Shown here: positions 26,444 to 36,088 of the stretch, one piece after another
Numbering within the stretch: position 1 is the stretch's first letter
How the letters are laid out: each line of letters opens with the position of its first letter
Origin: Phytoactinopolyspora alkaliphila
GTDB taxonomy: Bacteria > Actinomycetota > Actinomycetes > Jiangellales > Jiangellaceae
Direction: 5' to 3'
Length of the DNA: 64,000 bases
Assembly: GCF_010550695.1 (NCBI RefSeq)
Contig: NZ_JAAGOB010000015.1
Span: 79,337 to 143,336 of the forward strand
The notes under the pieces: model-generated
Seen by the model: only the letters and a program-made list of their open reading frames with translations
Told to the model about the DNA's origin: nothing
Database searches by the model: none
Made by a program: the position numbers and the translations under genes

Positions 26444-26456
26444 CAACCAAAAGTTG
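26444..26456. promoter_or_regulatory. small inverted repeat in the ROK/dehydrogenase divergent promoter
   Basis: CAAC (26444-26447) and GTTG (26453-26456) flank CAAAA in the only AT-rich stretch of the 219-bp intergenic space 26301-26519. Its location between a ROK regulator and its presumed target operon makes it a candidate operator, though the repeat is short. Confidence 0.3.
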
Positions 26457-26519
26457 CCACTTCGGCGACACACCTGTGCATTCGGGACAGTCATAAGGGT
26501 TCCATGCTTGACTGTGAAC

Positions 26520-27794
26520 ATGCGTGGACGTGCCGAACACCCCGCGGCCAGACACGGCCTGCCCGGGGCTGCCGCCCACGATCCGGGTTTCGGCGTGGGC
26601 GCCCTCTTTCAGCTGCTGAGAGACGGGCGGCCGCGCACTCGCGCCGAGCTGGCCACCGAGACAGGTCTGGCGCGCTCCACCATCACCCAGCGTGTGGACG
26701 TGCTGCTCGCGGCCAATCTGATCGGAGCGGCGGACAGGGCCGCGTCGAGCGGTGGGCGTCCGCCCACCCGGTTCGCCTTCAATCCAGCCGCTCGCCGGGT
26801 GCTGGCTGCGGACGTGGGCGCCTCGCACGCCCGAATCGCCGTCACCGATCTGGCCGGGCAGCTCATCTCGGCCGCGGGCGTGGAGATCTCCATCGCCGAT
26901 GGACCGGAACAGGTGCTCACCTGGATCGTCGAGAACGCCCGGAAACTTCTGCACGACACCGGTGGCCCACCGTCGGAGCTGGCGGGCATCGGTGTGGGCC
27001 TGCCAGGCCCGGTCGAGCATTCCACCGGCAGGCCGGTCAGCCCGCCCATCATGCCCGGCTGGGACGGGTTCGACGTGACCGGCTTCCTCAGCGACCGGCT
27101 GGACACCCGGGTACTGGTCGACAACGACGTCAATATCATGGCGCTCGGCGAGCACTTCACCCATTGGCGCGACGCCGCACACCTGATGTTCGTGAAGGTC
27201 GCCACCGGGATCGGCAGCGGCCTGATCAGCGATGGTCGCCTGCATCGTGGGGCGCAGGGCGCGGCCGGTGATCTGGGGCACGTCCAGGTTCCGCGCAGCA
27301 TCGACGGCGCGGGCTCACCGGCCGCGCCGGGTCCCGGGCCTGTCGCGCCGCGCGCCGACGTCGTGTGCCGCTGCGGCAACATCGGGTGCCTGGAAGCCGT
27401 CGCCAGCGGGGCCGCCATCGCGGCGGCGTTACGCGAACGCGGCCTCACGGCCTCCAGCAGCGGCGACGTCGTGGCCCTGGCACGATCCGGATCCCTCGAC
27501 GCGTTGCAGCTGATCCGGCAGGCGGGCCGGGACATCGGCGACGTCCTGGCAGCCGCGGTCAGCTTGTTCAACCCGTCGGTGATCGTCGTCGGCGGATCAC
27601 TCTCGCAGGTGGGCGAGCACCTGATCGCCGGAGTGCGCGAAGTGGTCTACCGGCGCTCGCTGCCCCTCGCCACGCAGCACCTGCGGATCGTGCAGTCGAA
27701 GATGGGCGACCGGGCGGGCGTCATCGGCGCGGCCGTGATGGTCATCGATCACGCCTTGTCGCCGGACCAGATCAACGCGCTCGCCCGCGCGTGA
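26520..27794 (+). CDS. ROK-family transcriptional regulator
   Basis: A 424-aa protein with a winged helix (TRAELATETGLARSTITQRVDVLLAANLI), then a ROK domain: ADVGASHARIAVTDLAG (phosphate motif), IGVGLPGPVEHSTG, VDNDVNIMALGEH and the intact zinc site CRCGNIGCLEAVASG. The full zinc and active-site motifs make it a canonical sugar-responsive ROK repressor, unlike the degraded one at 19633. ATG 26520 is chosen because the upstream extension to 26436 lacks family similarity and covers the promoter. It is divergent from the Gfo/Idh/MocA and isomerase genes that it probably regulates. Confidence 0.92.
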   Translation: MRGRAEHPAARHGLPGAAAHDPGFGVGALFQLLRDGRPRTRAELATETGLARSTITQRVDVLLAANLIGAADRAASSGGRPPTRFAFNPAARRVLAADVGASHARIAVTDLAGQLISAAGVEISIADGPEQVLTWIVENARKLLHDTGGPPSELAGIGVGLPGPVEHSTGRPVSPPIMPGWDGFDVTGFLSDRLDTRVLVDNDVNIMALGEHFTHWRDAAHLMFVKVATGIGSGLISDGRLHRGAQGAAGDLGHVQVPRSIDGAGSPAAPGPGPVAPRADVVCRCGNIGCLEAVASGAAIAAALRERGLTASSSGDVVALARSGSLDALQLIRQAGRDIGDVLAAAVSLFNPSVIVVGGSLSQVGEHLIAGVREVVYRRSLPLATQHLRIVQSKMGDRAGVIGAAVMVIDHALSPDQINALARA

Positions 27795-27837
27795 GCGGGC
27801 GAGTATGTCCAGGTACGAGCGGGCGAGTATGTCCAGG
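27793..27837. repeat. short tandem repeat, two 21-bp copies
   Basis: The same 21-base unit (GAGCGGGCGAGTATG...) occurs at 27793-27813 and 27817-27837, at a 24-base period. The first copy overlaps the last bases of the ROK gene. Probably a recent slippage or a fragment of an interspersed repeat; no function is evident. Confidence 0.6.
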
Positions 27838-27875
27838 CCACCAGAACGCCGGTTCCCACGCTGATGCGGACCCCT

Positions 27876-28667
27876 CTACGGGCGCGTCGTCGTGTGGGCG
27901 ACCCGGAGCTCATACAAATAAGCCTTGGTGATCTCGCCGCCGTACTCGTCGTCGATCAGCCGGGCGACGCACTCGAACAGGCCTTGGCGGCGCGCGGGAT
28001 CCAGTGCCCTGTGCCCCGAGTACGTCGCAAGGGTGTTCAGGTAGGTCGCGGTGGTGTACGTGATGTTCTGCCGGTAGCGGCGGCGAATGGCGGGCTCGAA
28101 CAGCTCGGAGCGGTCCACCTCGTCGAGCGCGGGCGGGATGTCGTCGTCGGAAAGCAACCGGACATCAGGAGGTGTGGCCGGATCCCAGCGCTCATAGCAT
28201 TCCTGCACCTTGCTGAAGAACGCCTCCGAACCCCCTAGCACATGAAACGTCGTGACCGTGGCCAGCGCACCCCCGGGGCGCAATATGGCAGCGGCCTTCG
28301 CGGCTCGGACAGCCGGATCCAACCAGTGCCAGGCGGTGAAGGCGGCGAAAGTGTCGAAGGGCTCGATCGGCGGCGGCCAGTCCTCGAAGGTGGACACGAC
28401 GACGTCGACCGGCATTCCCGCGACCTTGCGCTGGAGCACGCGCGCCAGGTGGGCTCCCAACTCGACCGCCACGACGTGGCTCCCCCGCGCGGCGAGTGGC
28501 TGCGTGGCCTGGCCGGTACCTGGGCCGATCTCGACAACCCGCGCACCGGGTCCGATCTTCGCCAACGAACCGAGAGCGTCGAACAAGGCAGTGGGGTAGC
28601 CCGGTCTGGCTCGGTCGTACAGGTCCGCGTCTTCGTCGAACGTCGCCCGCAGGTGCTTGTCCGCCAC
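27876..28667 (-). CDS. class I SAM-dependent methyltransferase
   Basis: A 263-aa enzyme with YDRARPGYPTALFDAL near the N-terminus, SAM motif I VVEIGPGTGQATQPLA, the acidic post-I region VVAVELGAHLA, and the motif IV region FDTFAAFTAWHWLDP. The layout is that of the UbiE/Methyltransf_11 group with WHWLD, common in actinobacteria with unknown small-molecule substrates. It starts at GTG 28667 after GAGGAT. It stands alone, between the ROK gene and a VOC gene. Confidence 0.85.
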   Translation of the reverse strand: MADKHLRATFDEDADLYDRARPGYPTALFDALGSLAKIGPGARVVEIGPGTGQATQPLAARGSHVVAVELGAHLARVLQRKVAGMPVDVVVSTFEDWPPPIEPFDTFAAFTAWHWLDPAVRAAKAAAILRPGGALATVTTFHVLGGSEAFFSKVQECYERWDPATPPDVRLLSDDDIPPALDEVDRSELFEPAIRRRYRQNITYTTATYLNTLATYSGHRALDPARRQGLFECVARLIDDEYGGEITKAYLYELRVAHTTTRP

Positions 28668-28760
28668 GCGGCAATCCTCGCAGACGTCTCATCGGGCTTC
28701 CCAGACGCGTCATCGGTCCAGAGCTGGAGACCGTGCCGCCGTCCCGAGATGTGGGGTTCC

Positions 28761-28786
28761 GGGGGTTCCCACCCGTGGGAACTCCC
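28761..28786 (-). terminator. hairpin terminator of the VOC gene
   Basis: Arms 28761-28772 and 28775-28786 pair at 11 of 12 positions with a 2-nt gap at the tip. It lies immediately after the stop of the VOC gene (3' end at 28796, minus strand) and ahead of the methyltransferase gene. There is no T-run, consistent with actinobacterial hairpin terminators. Confidence 0.6.
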
Positions 28787-28795
28787 GAAACGGCT

Positions 28796-29227
28796 TCACT
28801 CCGACCAGGAGTCAAGGCGTTCCTGCACTTGGTCCGCCGTCAGATCCTCGGTGCGCTGGGAGATGATCCACTGGTAGCCGAACGGGTCACGCACGCGGCC
28901 CTGCCGGTATCCGTAGGGCATGTCGCCCACCTCGAAGATCGTCGTCGCGCCCGCAGCGAGCATGGCGTCGGCGGTCGCCGAGGCGTCGTCGACGTTGAGC
29001 GTGAGGATGACCGCCGAGCCACCGAGCGAGGTGGCCGCCTTGTCGGTGCCGTCCTCGTCCTTGACGTTGATCGTCGCCTCGCCGATGCGCAGCTCGGAGA
29101 AGACGACGGACCCGTCGGGCGCGGCGTAGCGGACGGTGAGTTCGGCGCCGAGCGCGTTCTGATAGAACTCGATCGCCCGATCCGCGCCGGCCACGACGAG
29201 CTTCGGTACCACTGTCGAAATACTCAT
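28796..29227 (-). CDS. VOC family protein (glyoxalase/PhnB-like)
   Basis: A 143-aa vicinal-oxygen-chelate protein of the PhnB/YdcJ type: VPKLVVAGADRAIEFYQNALGAEL, FSELRIGEATINV, a second beta-alpha-beta half with VDDASATADAMLAAGATTIFEV, and the ending YGYRQGRVRDPFGYQWIIS. Metal ligands of the enzymatic glyoxalases are not obvious, and the family includes binding and resistance proteins, so function is open. A monocistronic unit ended by the hairpin at 28761-28786. Confidence 0.88.
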   Translation of the reverse strand: MSISTVVPKLVVAGADRAIEFYQNALGAELTVRYAAPDGSVVFSELRIGEATINVKDEDGTDKAATSLGGSAVILTLNVDDASATADAMLAAGATTIFEVGDMPYGYRQGRVRDPFGYQWIISQRTEDLTADQVQERLDSWSE

Positions 29228-29302
29228 GAGTCCAGCATGGCGCAGCGAACACCGGCCGGGATTGGAAATTCTTGCAGCCGTGCGCCGCTATCCACGGGGA
29301 CT

Positions 29303-30133
29303 CTATCCGCCGATCGGGATGTGGTTCTGCTCCCCGGGCGAACGCGGGCGATACCGAGCCGGCGTGACACCGGTGAGTGCCCGGAACTCGTTGATCAGGT
29401 GCGACTGGTCGAAGTAGCCGGCGTCGGCGGCCGCGGCGGCCCAGTCGGACCGGTCCCCGTCGATGGTGCGCAGGAGCCTCTGCAGCCGCTGAACGCGCGC
29501 GAACGGCTTCGGGTTGACGCCGACGACGGAACGGAACCGCCGGTTGAAGGTCGAGGGCGTCAGGCCTGCCTGGTCGGCAACGTGGCGAACCGCCGCTCCA
29601 GAGCTCAGCGCGGCGGTGGCGTGCTCGATCATGGGATCCGGCCGGCCGGACGACAACGCGTGTCTTGTGTCCGCGCGGATGACCCGCTCGAGCAGTGCCC
29701 GTTCCAGGGTCCGCAGCGTGGTTTCCGGCGACGGCTGCTCGAGCAGTCGCTCACGCAGCACCGCACCGGCACGCCCCCACAGCGAATCCAGACCGATCAC
29801 CGGCTCGCACAAGGCATCCGCCGGCGGGTGGAAGAAGGGCACCGCTCCACCCGGCCGGAAGCTGGCTCCGACGCACCATGCCTGGTCGGCGGCGTCGATC
29901 CCGATAGGGCGGGCGATCGATCCGCACAGACCGCTGCCGGTGACAGTGTGCGCCTCGGTGAAGCCTTCAGCGTCGAGCCACCGAAGGCCGTCCCGGCGCA
30001 GATTGACGACGAGCTGCATGGTGCCGGTGGGTATCGCACGCTCGAGCCCAACCAGCGTGGGCTCGTCGATGTACCAGACGGCGTCGACGAACGACGCCAG
30101 AGCCGGCACCGGCCTGCGCAGCACGCTCACCAT
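29303..30133 (-). CDS. AraC-family transcriptional regulator
   Basis: A 276-aa regulator. The N-terminal half (LASFVDAVWYIDEP...PTGTMQLVVNL...FRPGGAVPFFHPPADAL) resembles the DUF6597-type sensor domain found in this AraC group. The C-terminal half has two helix-turn-helix motifs: VRHVADQAGLTPSTFNRRFRSVVGVNPKPFARVQRLQ and AAAAADAGYFDQSHLINEFRALTGVTPARYR. It ends with an ordinary AraC tail. The neighbouring VOC gene on the same strand may be a target. Confidence 0.9.
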   Translation of the reverse strand: MVSVLRRPVPALASFVDAVWYIDEPTLVGLERAIPTGTMQLVVNLRRDGLRWLDAEGFTEAHTVTGSGLCGSIARPIGIDAADQAWCVGASFRPGGAVPFFHPPADALCEPVIGLDSLWGRAGAVLRERLLEQPSPETTLRTLERALLERVIRADTRHALSSGRPDPMIEHATAALSSGAAVRHVADQAGLTPSTFNRRFRSVVGVNPKPFARVQRLQRLLRTIDGDRSDWAAAAADAGYFDQSHLINEFRALTGVTPARYRPRSPGEQNHIPIGG

Positions 30134-30173
30134 GAGTCTCGAGCGTACCCCGTGGCCGGCGCCGGAACCCGCG

Positions 30174-31323
<1,150 letters not shown>

Positions 31324-31333
31324 AGGTGCGCGG

Positions 31334-31867
31334 TCAGGCAGTTCGGTCGAGACGGTCGAGCGGTCGCAGCGTGCGGTCGGTGATGGAGCGCGAGCCGCGG
31401 CCGACAGCCACCACGCCGGATTGTACGAGCTCACGGATCCCGTACGGTTCCAGGACCCGGAGGAATGCTTCCAGCTTGTCGGTCGAGCCGGTCGCCTCGA
31501 TCGTCACGGCATCGGCCGCCACATCGATCACTTTGGCCCGGAACAGTTCCACGGTCTGCAGAATGTGCGGGCGGGTGTCGTTGTCGGTCCGGACCTTGAG
31601 CAACAGCAGTTCACGTTGTACCGACTGCGTGGGCTCGAGCTCCACGATCTTGATGACGTTGACCAGCTTGTTGAGCTGCTTCGTCACCTGCTCCAGCGGC
31701 GAGTCCTCCACGTCGACGACGACGGTCATCCGGGAGACGGCCGGATACTCGGTGGGTCCCACCGCCAGGGAGTCGATGTTGAACCCACGCCGGGAGAACA
31801 GGGCCGCGATCCGGGCCAGCACGCCGGGCTTGTTCTCCACCAGCACCGACAACGTATGTTTACTCAT
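31334..31867 (-). CDS. ilvN: acetolactate synthase small (regulatory) subunit
   Basis: A 177-aa regulatory subunit that binds the catalytic IlvB chain and gives feedback control by branched-chain amino acids. The N-terminal ACT domain is HTLSVLVENKPGVLARIAALFSRRGFNIDSLAVGPTE; the C-terminal half includes VELFRAKVIDVAADAVTIEATGS and the ending YGIRELVQSGVVAVGRG. Length and order are those of actinobacterial IlvN/IlvH. The ATG follows AGGACAAGAGG. It lies between ilvB and ilvC but with unusually long spacers (288 and 134 bp) filled by palindromes. Confidence 0.95.
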   Translation of the reverse strand: MSKHTLSVLVENKPGVLARIAALFSRRGFNIDSLAVGPTEYPAVSRMTVVVDVEDSPLEQVTKQLNKLVNVIKIVELEPTQSVQRELLLLKVRTDNDTRPHILQTVELFRAKVIDVAADAVTIEATGSTDKLEAFLRVLEPYGIRELVQSGVVAVGRGSRSITDRTLRPLDRLDRTA

Positions 31868-31979
31868 CCTCTTGTCCTCACTGTTTCACTGTGGATCGCA
31901 CGACGACGGACTGAATCGGGTGGGGCTGCCGCAGTGCGGGCCGGATGGCGTTCCACCCGGCGAGGGTCCCGCACGGCGA

Positions 31980-32086
31980 GGGTGATGGTCGCAGGCTTCC
32001 GGCAGCCGACCTCAAGGCGACGGATGTGGCATGCTTCATCGCCACGTCCGTCGACAGTCGGCAGAGGAAGTCTGCGACCATCACCC
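31980..32086. repeat. 107-bp imperfect palindrome between ilvB and ilvN
   Basis: Terminal arms 31980-32000 and 32066-32086 pair at 20 of 21 positions; inner arms 32019-32030 and 32041-32052 pair at 11 of 12 around a 10-nt loop. A smaller stem, GTGCGGG (31934-31940) / CCCGCAC (31968-31974), flanks it. The whole 288-bp gap 31868-32155 has no gene. Long perfect ends and a position inside an operon suggest a mobile palindromic repeat, although a transcript-level role cannot be excluded. Confidence 0.75.
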
Positions 32087-32155
32087 ACCCAAGCCGGGCG
32101 CGACGCCCGCGGAGCACCAGCCGGGCTGCCGCCACCCAACAGGCCGCCCCACGCC

Positions 32156-33922
32156 TCACTCATCGCTGCGGTCCCAGTCCGGTGCCATGCCCTTGGCGAT
32201 CTGGATCTCGTCGTTGCTGGTGCCGGCCGCCACCATCGGCCACACCATCGCGTCGCGATGGACGCCGAAGTCGACGACGACGGGCTGGTCGTCCACGGCC
32301 ATCGCCTTCTCGATGGTGGCGTCGACGTCGTCGGCCTTGTCGCAGCGCAGACCCACGCACCCGTAGGCCTCGGCCAGCTTGGCGAAGTCGGGGATTCGCT
32401 GGCTGTGCAGGTCGGTGTTGGAGTACCGCTGGTTGTAGAACAGCGTCTGCCACTGCCGGACCATGCCGAGGCTGGCGTTGTTGATGACCGCCACCTTGAT
32501 CGGGATGCCCTCGATGGCGCAGGTGGCCAGTTCCTGGTTGGTCATCTGGAAGCAGCCGTCGCCGTCGATGGCCCACACTGTGGAGTCCGGCTTGCCGACC
32601 TGTGCCCCCATCGCGGCGGGCACGGCGAATCCCATGGTGCCGAGTCCGCCGGAGTTGAGCCACGTGCCGGGCTTCTCGTAGGAGACGAACTGCGAGGCCC
32701 ACATCTGGTGCTGCCCGACGCCCGCGACGTACAACGCGTCCGGTCCGGCGATCTTGCCGATCCGCTCGATGACGTACTGCGGCGCGAGCTCGCCGCCGTC
32801 GGAGGTGGTGTAGCCGAGCGGGTAGCGCTCGCGCCACTGGTTCAGCTGGCTCCACCATCCGGCGTAGTCGCCGTGCCGCCCGGCGGCGTGCTCGGCCTGG
32901 ACGGCAGCGGTCAGCTCTGCGATGACCTCCTTGCAGTCACCGACAATCGGGACGTCCGCCGTCCGGTTCTTGGAGATCTCGGCCGGGTCGATGTCCGCGT
33001 GGACGATCGTGGCTCCGGGCGCGAACGACGAGAGCTTGCCGGTGACCCGGTCGTCGAACCGGGCGCCGAGCGCGACGATGAGGTCGGACTTCTGCAGTGC
33101 GGTGACGGCGGAGACGGTGCCGTGCATGCCCGGCATACCGAGATGCAGAGGGTGACTGTCCGGGAATGCGCCCCTGGCCGTCAGCGTGGTGACGACGGGC
33201 AGGCCGGCGAGCTCGGCCAGCTGCCGCAGCTCCGTCCACGCGCGGGCCCGCAGGACGCCGCCGCCCACGTAGAGGACCGGGCGCCGCGCGCCGACGACGA
33301 GCCGGGCGGCTTCCCTGATCTGCTTCGCGTGCGGCTTGGTTGTGGGGTGGTACCCCGGCAAGTCGAGCGAGGTGGGCCAGACGAACTCCGTCTGCGCCTG
33401 CATCGCATCCTTGGCGACGTCGACGAGCACCGGACCGGGCCGGCCGGTGGAGGCGATGTGGAACGCCTCGGCGATGGTTCGGGGAATCTCCGCCGGGTCG
33501 GTGACCAGGTAGTTGTGCTTGGTGATCGGCATGGTGATGCCGCGGATGTCGGCCTCCTGGAAGGCGTCGGTGCCGATGGCGGCGCTGGCGACCTGACCGG
33601 TCACGGCCACCATCGGGATGGAGTCCATGTGGGCGTCGGCGATCGGTGTCACCAGATTCGTGGCGCCGGGGCCCGACGTCGCCATGCAGACTCCCACGCG
33701 GCCGGTGGCCAGCGCATACCCTTCAGCGGCGTGCCCGGCCCCCTGCTCGTGACGGACCAGGATGTGCCTGATCTTCTCGGAATCGAACATCGGGTCGTAG
33801 GCAGGAAGGATGGCACCACCGGGAATGCCGAATACGGTGTCGACGCCGGCCTCTTCGAGCGAGCGGATCAGGCTCTCCGCACCGGTCATCGTCGTCGATT
33901 CGTCGCTGTGTCCCTGCACCAT
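32156..33922 (-). CDS. ilvB: acetolactate synthase large (catalytic) subunit
   Basis: A 588-aa thiamine-diphosphate enzyme for the first step of valine and leucine, and second of isoleucine, synthesis. It shows [15 protein letters not shown] and [17 protein letters not shown] (the activating Glu in the N-terminal PYR domain), a central FAD-binding domain ([12 protein letters not shown]), and the C-terminal ThDP motif [15 protein letters not shown]...[14 protein letters not shown]. Expression is probably set by the peptide-leader attenuator between 34000 and 34091. First gene of ilvB-ilvN-ilvC. Confidence 0.97.
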   Translation of the reverse strand: MVQGHSDESTTMTGAESLIRSLEEAGVDTVFGIPGGAILPAYDPMFDSEKIRHILVRHEQGAGHAAEGYALATGRVGVCMATSGPGATNLVTPIADAHMDSIPMVAVTGQVASAAIGTDAFQEADIRGITMPITKHNYLVTDPAEIPRTIAEAFHIASTGRPGPVLVDVAKDAMQAQTEFVWPTSLDLPGYHPTTKPHAKQIREAARLVVGARRPVLYVGGGVLRARAWTELRQLAELAGLPVVTTLTARGAFPDSHPLHLGMPGMHGTVSAVTALQKSDLIVALGARFDDRVTGKLSSFAPGATIVHADIDPAEISKNRTADVPIVGDCKEVIAELTAAVQAEHAAGRHGDYAGWWSQLNQWRERYPLGYTTSDGGELAPQYVIERIGKIAGPDALYVAGVGQHQMWASQFVSYEKPGTWLNSGGLGTMGFAVPAAMGAQVGKPDSTVWAIDGDGCFQMTNQELATCAIEGIPIKVAVINNASLGMVRQWQTLFYNQRYSNTDLHSQRIPDFAKLAEAYGCVGLRCDKADDVDATIEKAMAVDDQPVVVDFGVHRDAMVWPMVAAGTSNDEIQIAKGMAPDWDRSDE

Positions 33923-33999
33923 CGTCCGGCCTCTTCTGCTCGGTCTGCGTGTCTTGCTCGGCTGGTGTACGTCGTGTGGTCCGAAACTCTCCTAGCAAC

Positions 34000-34032
34000 A
34001 AAAAACCCCTCGGCCCGAAGGCTCACGAGGGG
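34000..34032 (-). terminator. ilvB leader attenuator terminator
   Basis: Read on the minus strand, stem 34026-34032/34006-34012 (CCCCTCG with CGAGGGG, GC-rich) is followed at once by six T residues (34005-34000). This is a classical Rho-independent terminator placed between the leader peptide and ilvB, 78 bases before the ilvB start. Confidence 0.88.
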
Positions 34033-34033
34033 T

Positions 34034-34063
34034 AGCGCGTGGGCGGATCTCCGCCGACGCGCT
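34034..34063 (-). promoter_or_regulatory. ilvB leader pause/anti-terminator hairpin
   Basis: AGCGCGT (34034-34040) pairs with ACGCGCT (34057-34063), with a nested GGCGGA/TCCGCC stem. Its base overlaps the leader peptide stop codon (34062-34064) and its end abuts the terminator stem. A ribosome stalled on the Ile-Leu-Val-Leu codons or at the stop would change this fold, the expected layout for attenuation. Confidence 0.6.
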
Positions 34064-34091
34064 AGTGAAGTACGAGAATGCCGAAACGCAC
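34062..34091 (-). CDS. ilvB leader peptide (MRFGILVLH)
   Basis: GTG 34091 opens a 9-codon frame M-R-F-G-I-L-V-L-H ending in TAG. Four consecutive branched-chain residues (Ile, Leu, Val, Leu) directly precede a hairpin and a T-run terminator. Leaders of this type control ilvB operons in other actinobacteria by ribosome stalling when charged branched-chain tRNAs are scarce. CTAAGGTGA upstream may be a ribosome binding site or part of the -10; if the latter, the peptide is translated leaderlessly. Confidence 0.8.
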   Translation of the reverse strand: MRFGILVLH

Positions 34092-34097
34092 GGTGTC

Positions 34098-34128
34098 ACC
34101 TTAGACTCAAGCCGTCGACTTCCGTCAA
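34098..34128 (-). promoter_or_regulatory. candidate ilvB promoter
   Basis: Minus strand: TTGACG (34128-34123) as -35 and TCTAAG (34105-34100), or TAAGGT (34103-34098), as -10, at 17 or 19 bp spacing. Transcription would begin at or next to the GTG of the leader peptide. A separate imperfect repeat (34150-34159 with 34165-34174) lies between this promoter and the divergent kinase. Confidence 0.45.
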
Positions 34129-34288
34129 GGCCAGCGACGGATCGTCTCGCCATCCGGACTTGCCGTCCAGATGGCGGGCGTCGCACATGTGGCCGCGAGA
34201 CCGAGGGGCGTCCGTTCTGTGGCGACGATGATCGCCCCGGAGCTGAACGTGGCACTATGAGCCGACGGATGAACAGAGGGGAATCACC

Positions 34289-36088
34289 ATGTCCGGGGCG
34301 CAACGCGCAGGCGGGGGGACATCCAGCGACGCCTGGGCACCGCAGCCGGGAACTACCGCCGCAGGGACGCCGGGTGGCGGACCACCCGAGACGTTCCGGT
34401 TGGCCGGCTACCACGGCTTCACCGAGGTGGCCCGGGGCGGCGACAGCATCGTGTACCGCGCCCGCCAGGACGGACTGGACCGCGACGTCGCGATCAAGGC
34501 GGTGGCCATCGAGGATCCCGCCAACCGGGCGCGGTTCGAGCGTGAGCTCGACATCACCGTCCGGCTCGGCCGCCAGCACCCGCACATCATCACCGTGCTC
34601 GACACCGGCACCAGCTCGGCCGGGCACGCCTGCATCGTCATGGACTTCTTCGACCTCGGCTCCCTGCACGACCGGCTCGCCGCCCACGGTCCTCTGCCCG
34701 GCGACGAGGTGGTCACGGCGGGCACGGTGGTGGCCGACGCCCTCGACTTCGCCCACGCGCACGGCGTCCTGCACCGCGACATCAAGCCGCAGAACATCCT
34801 GGTGCTGCCCACGTCGTATGTGCTGGCCGACTTCGGGATCGCCCGGATGGCCGACGCCGGGCACACCGCCTCCCTGGAGCGGTTCAGCTACCGGCATGCC
34901 TCGCCGCAGGTCCTGGACGGGGAGCCGCCCACCGCCGCGGACGACGTGTGGTCGCTGGGATCCACCTTGTTCACCCTGCTCGACGGCCGTCCGCCTTTCG
35001 CCGCCGACGATCCGGACGACGACACCGCGCTGGCGTATCTGCGACGCGTCCGAACCGCCGAGTCGCGGCCGCTGAATCGCCCGGACGTGGCCCCGGAGCT
35101 GGTCCGGATCGTCGAGCGATGCCTGAGCGCCCAGCGGGAAGACCGCTTCGCCGACGCGGCGACGCTCCGGGCGGCGCTCGGTGGCGTGCGCTCCGAGCAC
35201 CGGGGCTGGGCACCGGACAGCCCCGGCACCCCGGTCCACCCTGCCGGCGATGGTCGGTCTTCGGCTGACCCACATCCCTCCGGCGACGAAGAACCCGGTG
35301 GTGACGCGGACCCCCCGGCCGCCCCCTCGTCCTCCACACCGGCGAGTTCCGATCCGTGGGCCGCCGTGCACGCCGTGCCGTCCCTGCCTCCCCCGCAGCC
35401 GACCACGCCCGGACCGGTCGCGCCGTCGGCGCTCGCCCACCTCTCCGATCCGGGTGCCGGTGCTCAGGCGCTGAGCCGGACCGCTCGCGCCGGCTCGGCG
35501 TTCGACGCCGACCTCGACGCCACCGGCCTGCGGCCGAGCGAGCCCGCCCATGCCGAGCCGGCGGTGCCCACCGAACCCGGCACCCCCGGCGAGCCGCGGC
35601 ACGGCTCCCGCCGCTGGCTCACGATGGTCGGGTTCCTGGCCGGAGCCCTTCTGCTCGGCACACTCGGTGGCGCACTGATCGCCGTTCTCGGCTCCGGCGA
35701 CGAGCCCGACCCGGCGGCTTCGCCGCCGCCCACCCTGGTCGCGGAAGCCGTCCCGACATCGACGTCCGCCCCGGTCGAGGACGACGCCTTGGACCCCGAC
35801 CTCAGCGATCCGGCGATCGCGCCGCAGGACGTCCAGCTGATCGATCAGGGCACCAGCATCCGGGTCAGCTGGACCGACCCCACCGGCGGTAACGCGTTCT
35901 TCGTCGTCGTCGACGTCACCGACGAGGCCCAGCCGAACGCGCTGCGGCAGGTGAGCCAGGATCAGACCCAGCTCACCGTCGAGGGCATCGACCCCGGCCA
36001 GGCCCAGGTGTGTGTGAGCGTCGTCGGCATCCTGGCCAATGAGAGAGATCGCTTCGGCGCGTCGAAACCGGAGTGCGTCACCCGCTGA
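34289..36088 (+). CDS. membrane-anchored serine/threonine protein kinase (PknB-like)
   Basis: A 599-aa kinase. The glycine loop is VARGGDSIVYRA (near residue 48), with VAIK lysine, HRDIKPQN catalytic loop (near 161), DFGIARM (near 180), and APE replaced by SPQ in RHASPQVLDG, which is unusual. The kinase domain ends near residue 300. A Pro/Ala-rich linker of about 150 residues follows, then a membrane segment (WLTMVGFLAGALLLGTLGGALIAVL, near 448-472), and an extracellular FnIII-like domain (VQLIDQGTSIRVSWTDP) instead of PASTA repeats. GAGGGG precedes the ATG. It is divergent from ilvB; substrate unknown. Confidence 0.9.
   Translation: MSGAQRAGGGTSSDAWAPQPGTTAAGTPGGGPPETFRLAGYHGFTEVARGGDSIVYRARQDGLDRDVAIKAVAIEDPANRARFERELDITVRLGRQHPHIITVLDTGTSSAGHACIVMDFFDLGSLHDRLAAHGPLPGDEVVTAGTVVADALDFAHAHGVLHRDIKPQNILVLPTSYVLADFGIARMADAGHTASLERFSYRHASPQVLDGEPPTAADDVWSLGSTLFTLLDGRPPFAADDPDDDTALAYLRRVRTAESRPLNRPDVAPELVRIVERCLSAQREDRFADAATLRAALGGVRSEHRGWAPDSPGTPVHPAGDGRSSADPHPSGDEEPGGDADPPAAPSSSTPASSDPWAAVHAVPSLPPPQPTTPGPVAPSALAHLSDPGAGAQALSRTARAGSAFDADLDATGLRPSEPAHAEPAVPTEPGTPGEPRHGSRRWLTMVGFLAGALLLGTLGGALIAVLGSGDEPDPAASPPPTLVAEAVPTSTSAPVEDDALDPDLSDPAIAPQDVQLIDQGTSIRVSWTDPTGGNAFFVVVDVTDEAQPNALRQVSQDQTQLTVEGIDPGQAQVCVSVVGILANERDRFGASKPECVTR

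Noticed and set aside
26301..27281. N-terminal extension of the Gfo/Idh/MocA frame (690 residues in total)
   Set aside because: The extension is antisense to the ROK gene. GTG 26300 with AAAGGAC gives a normal-length dehydrogenase.
31421..34231. 936-codon open frame on the plus strand across ilvN and ilvB
   Set aside because: It is antisense to clear ilvN, ilvB and the leader, and its translation is Gly/Arg/His-rich without any domain. High GC content produces such shadows.
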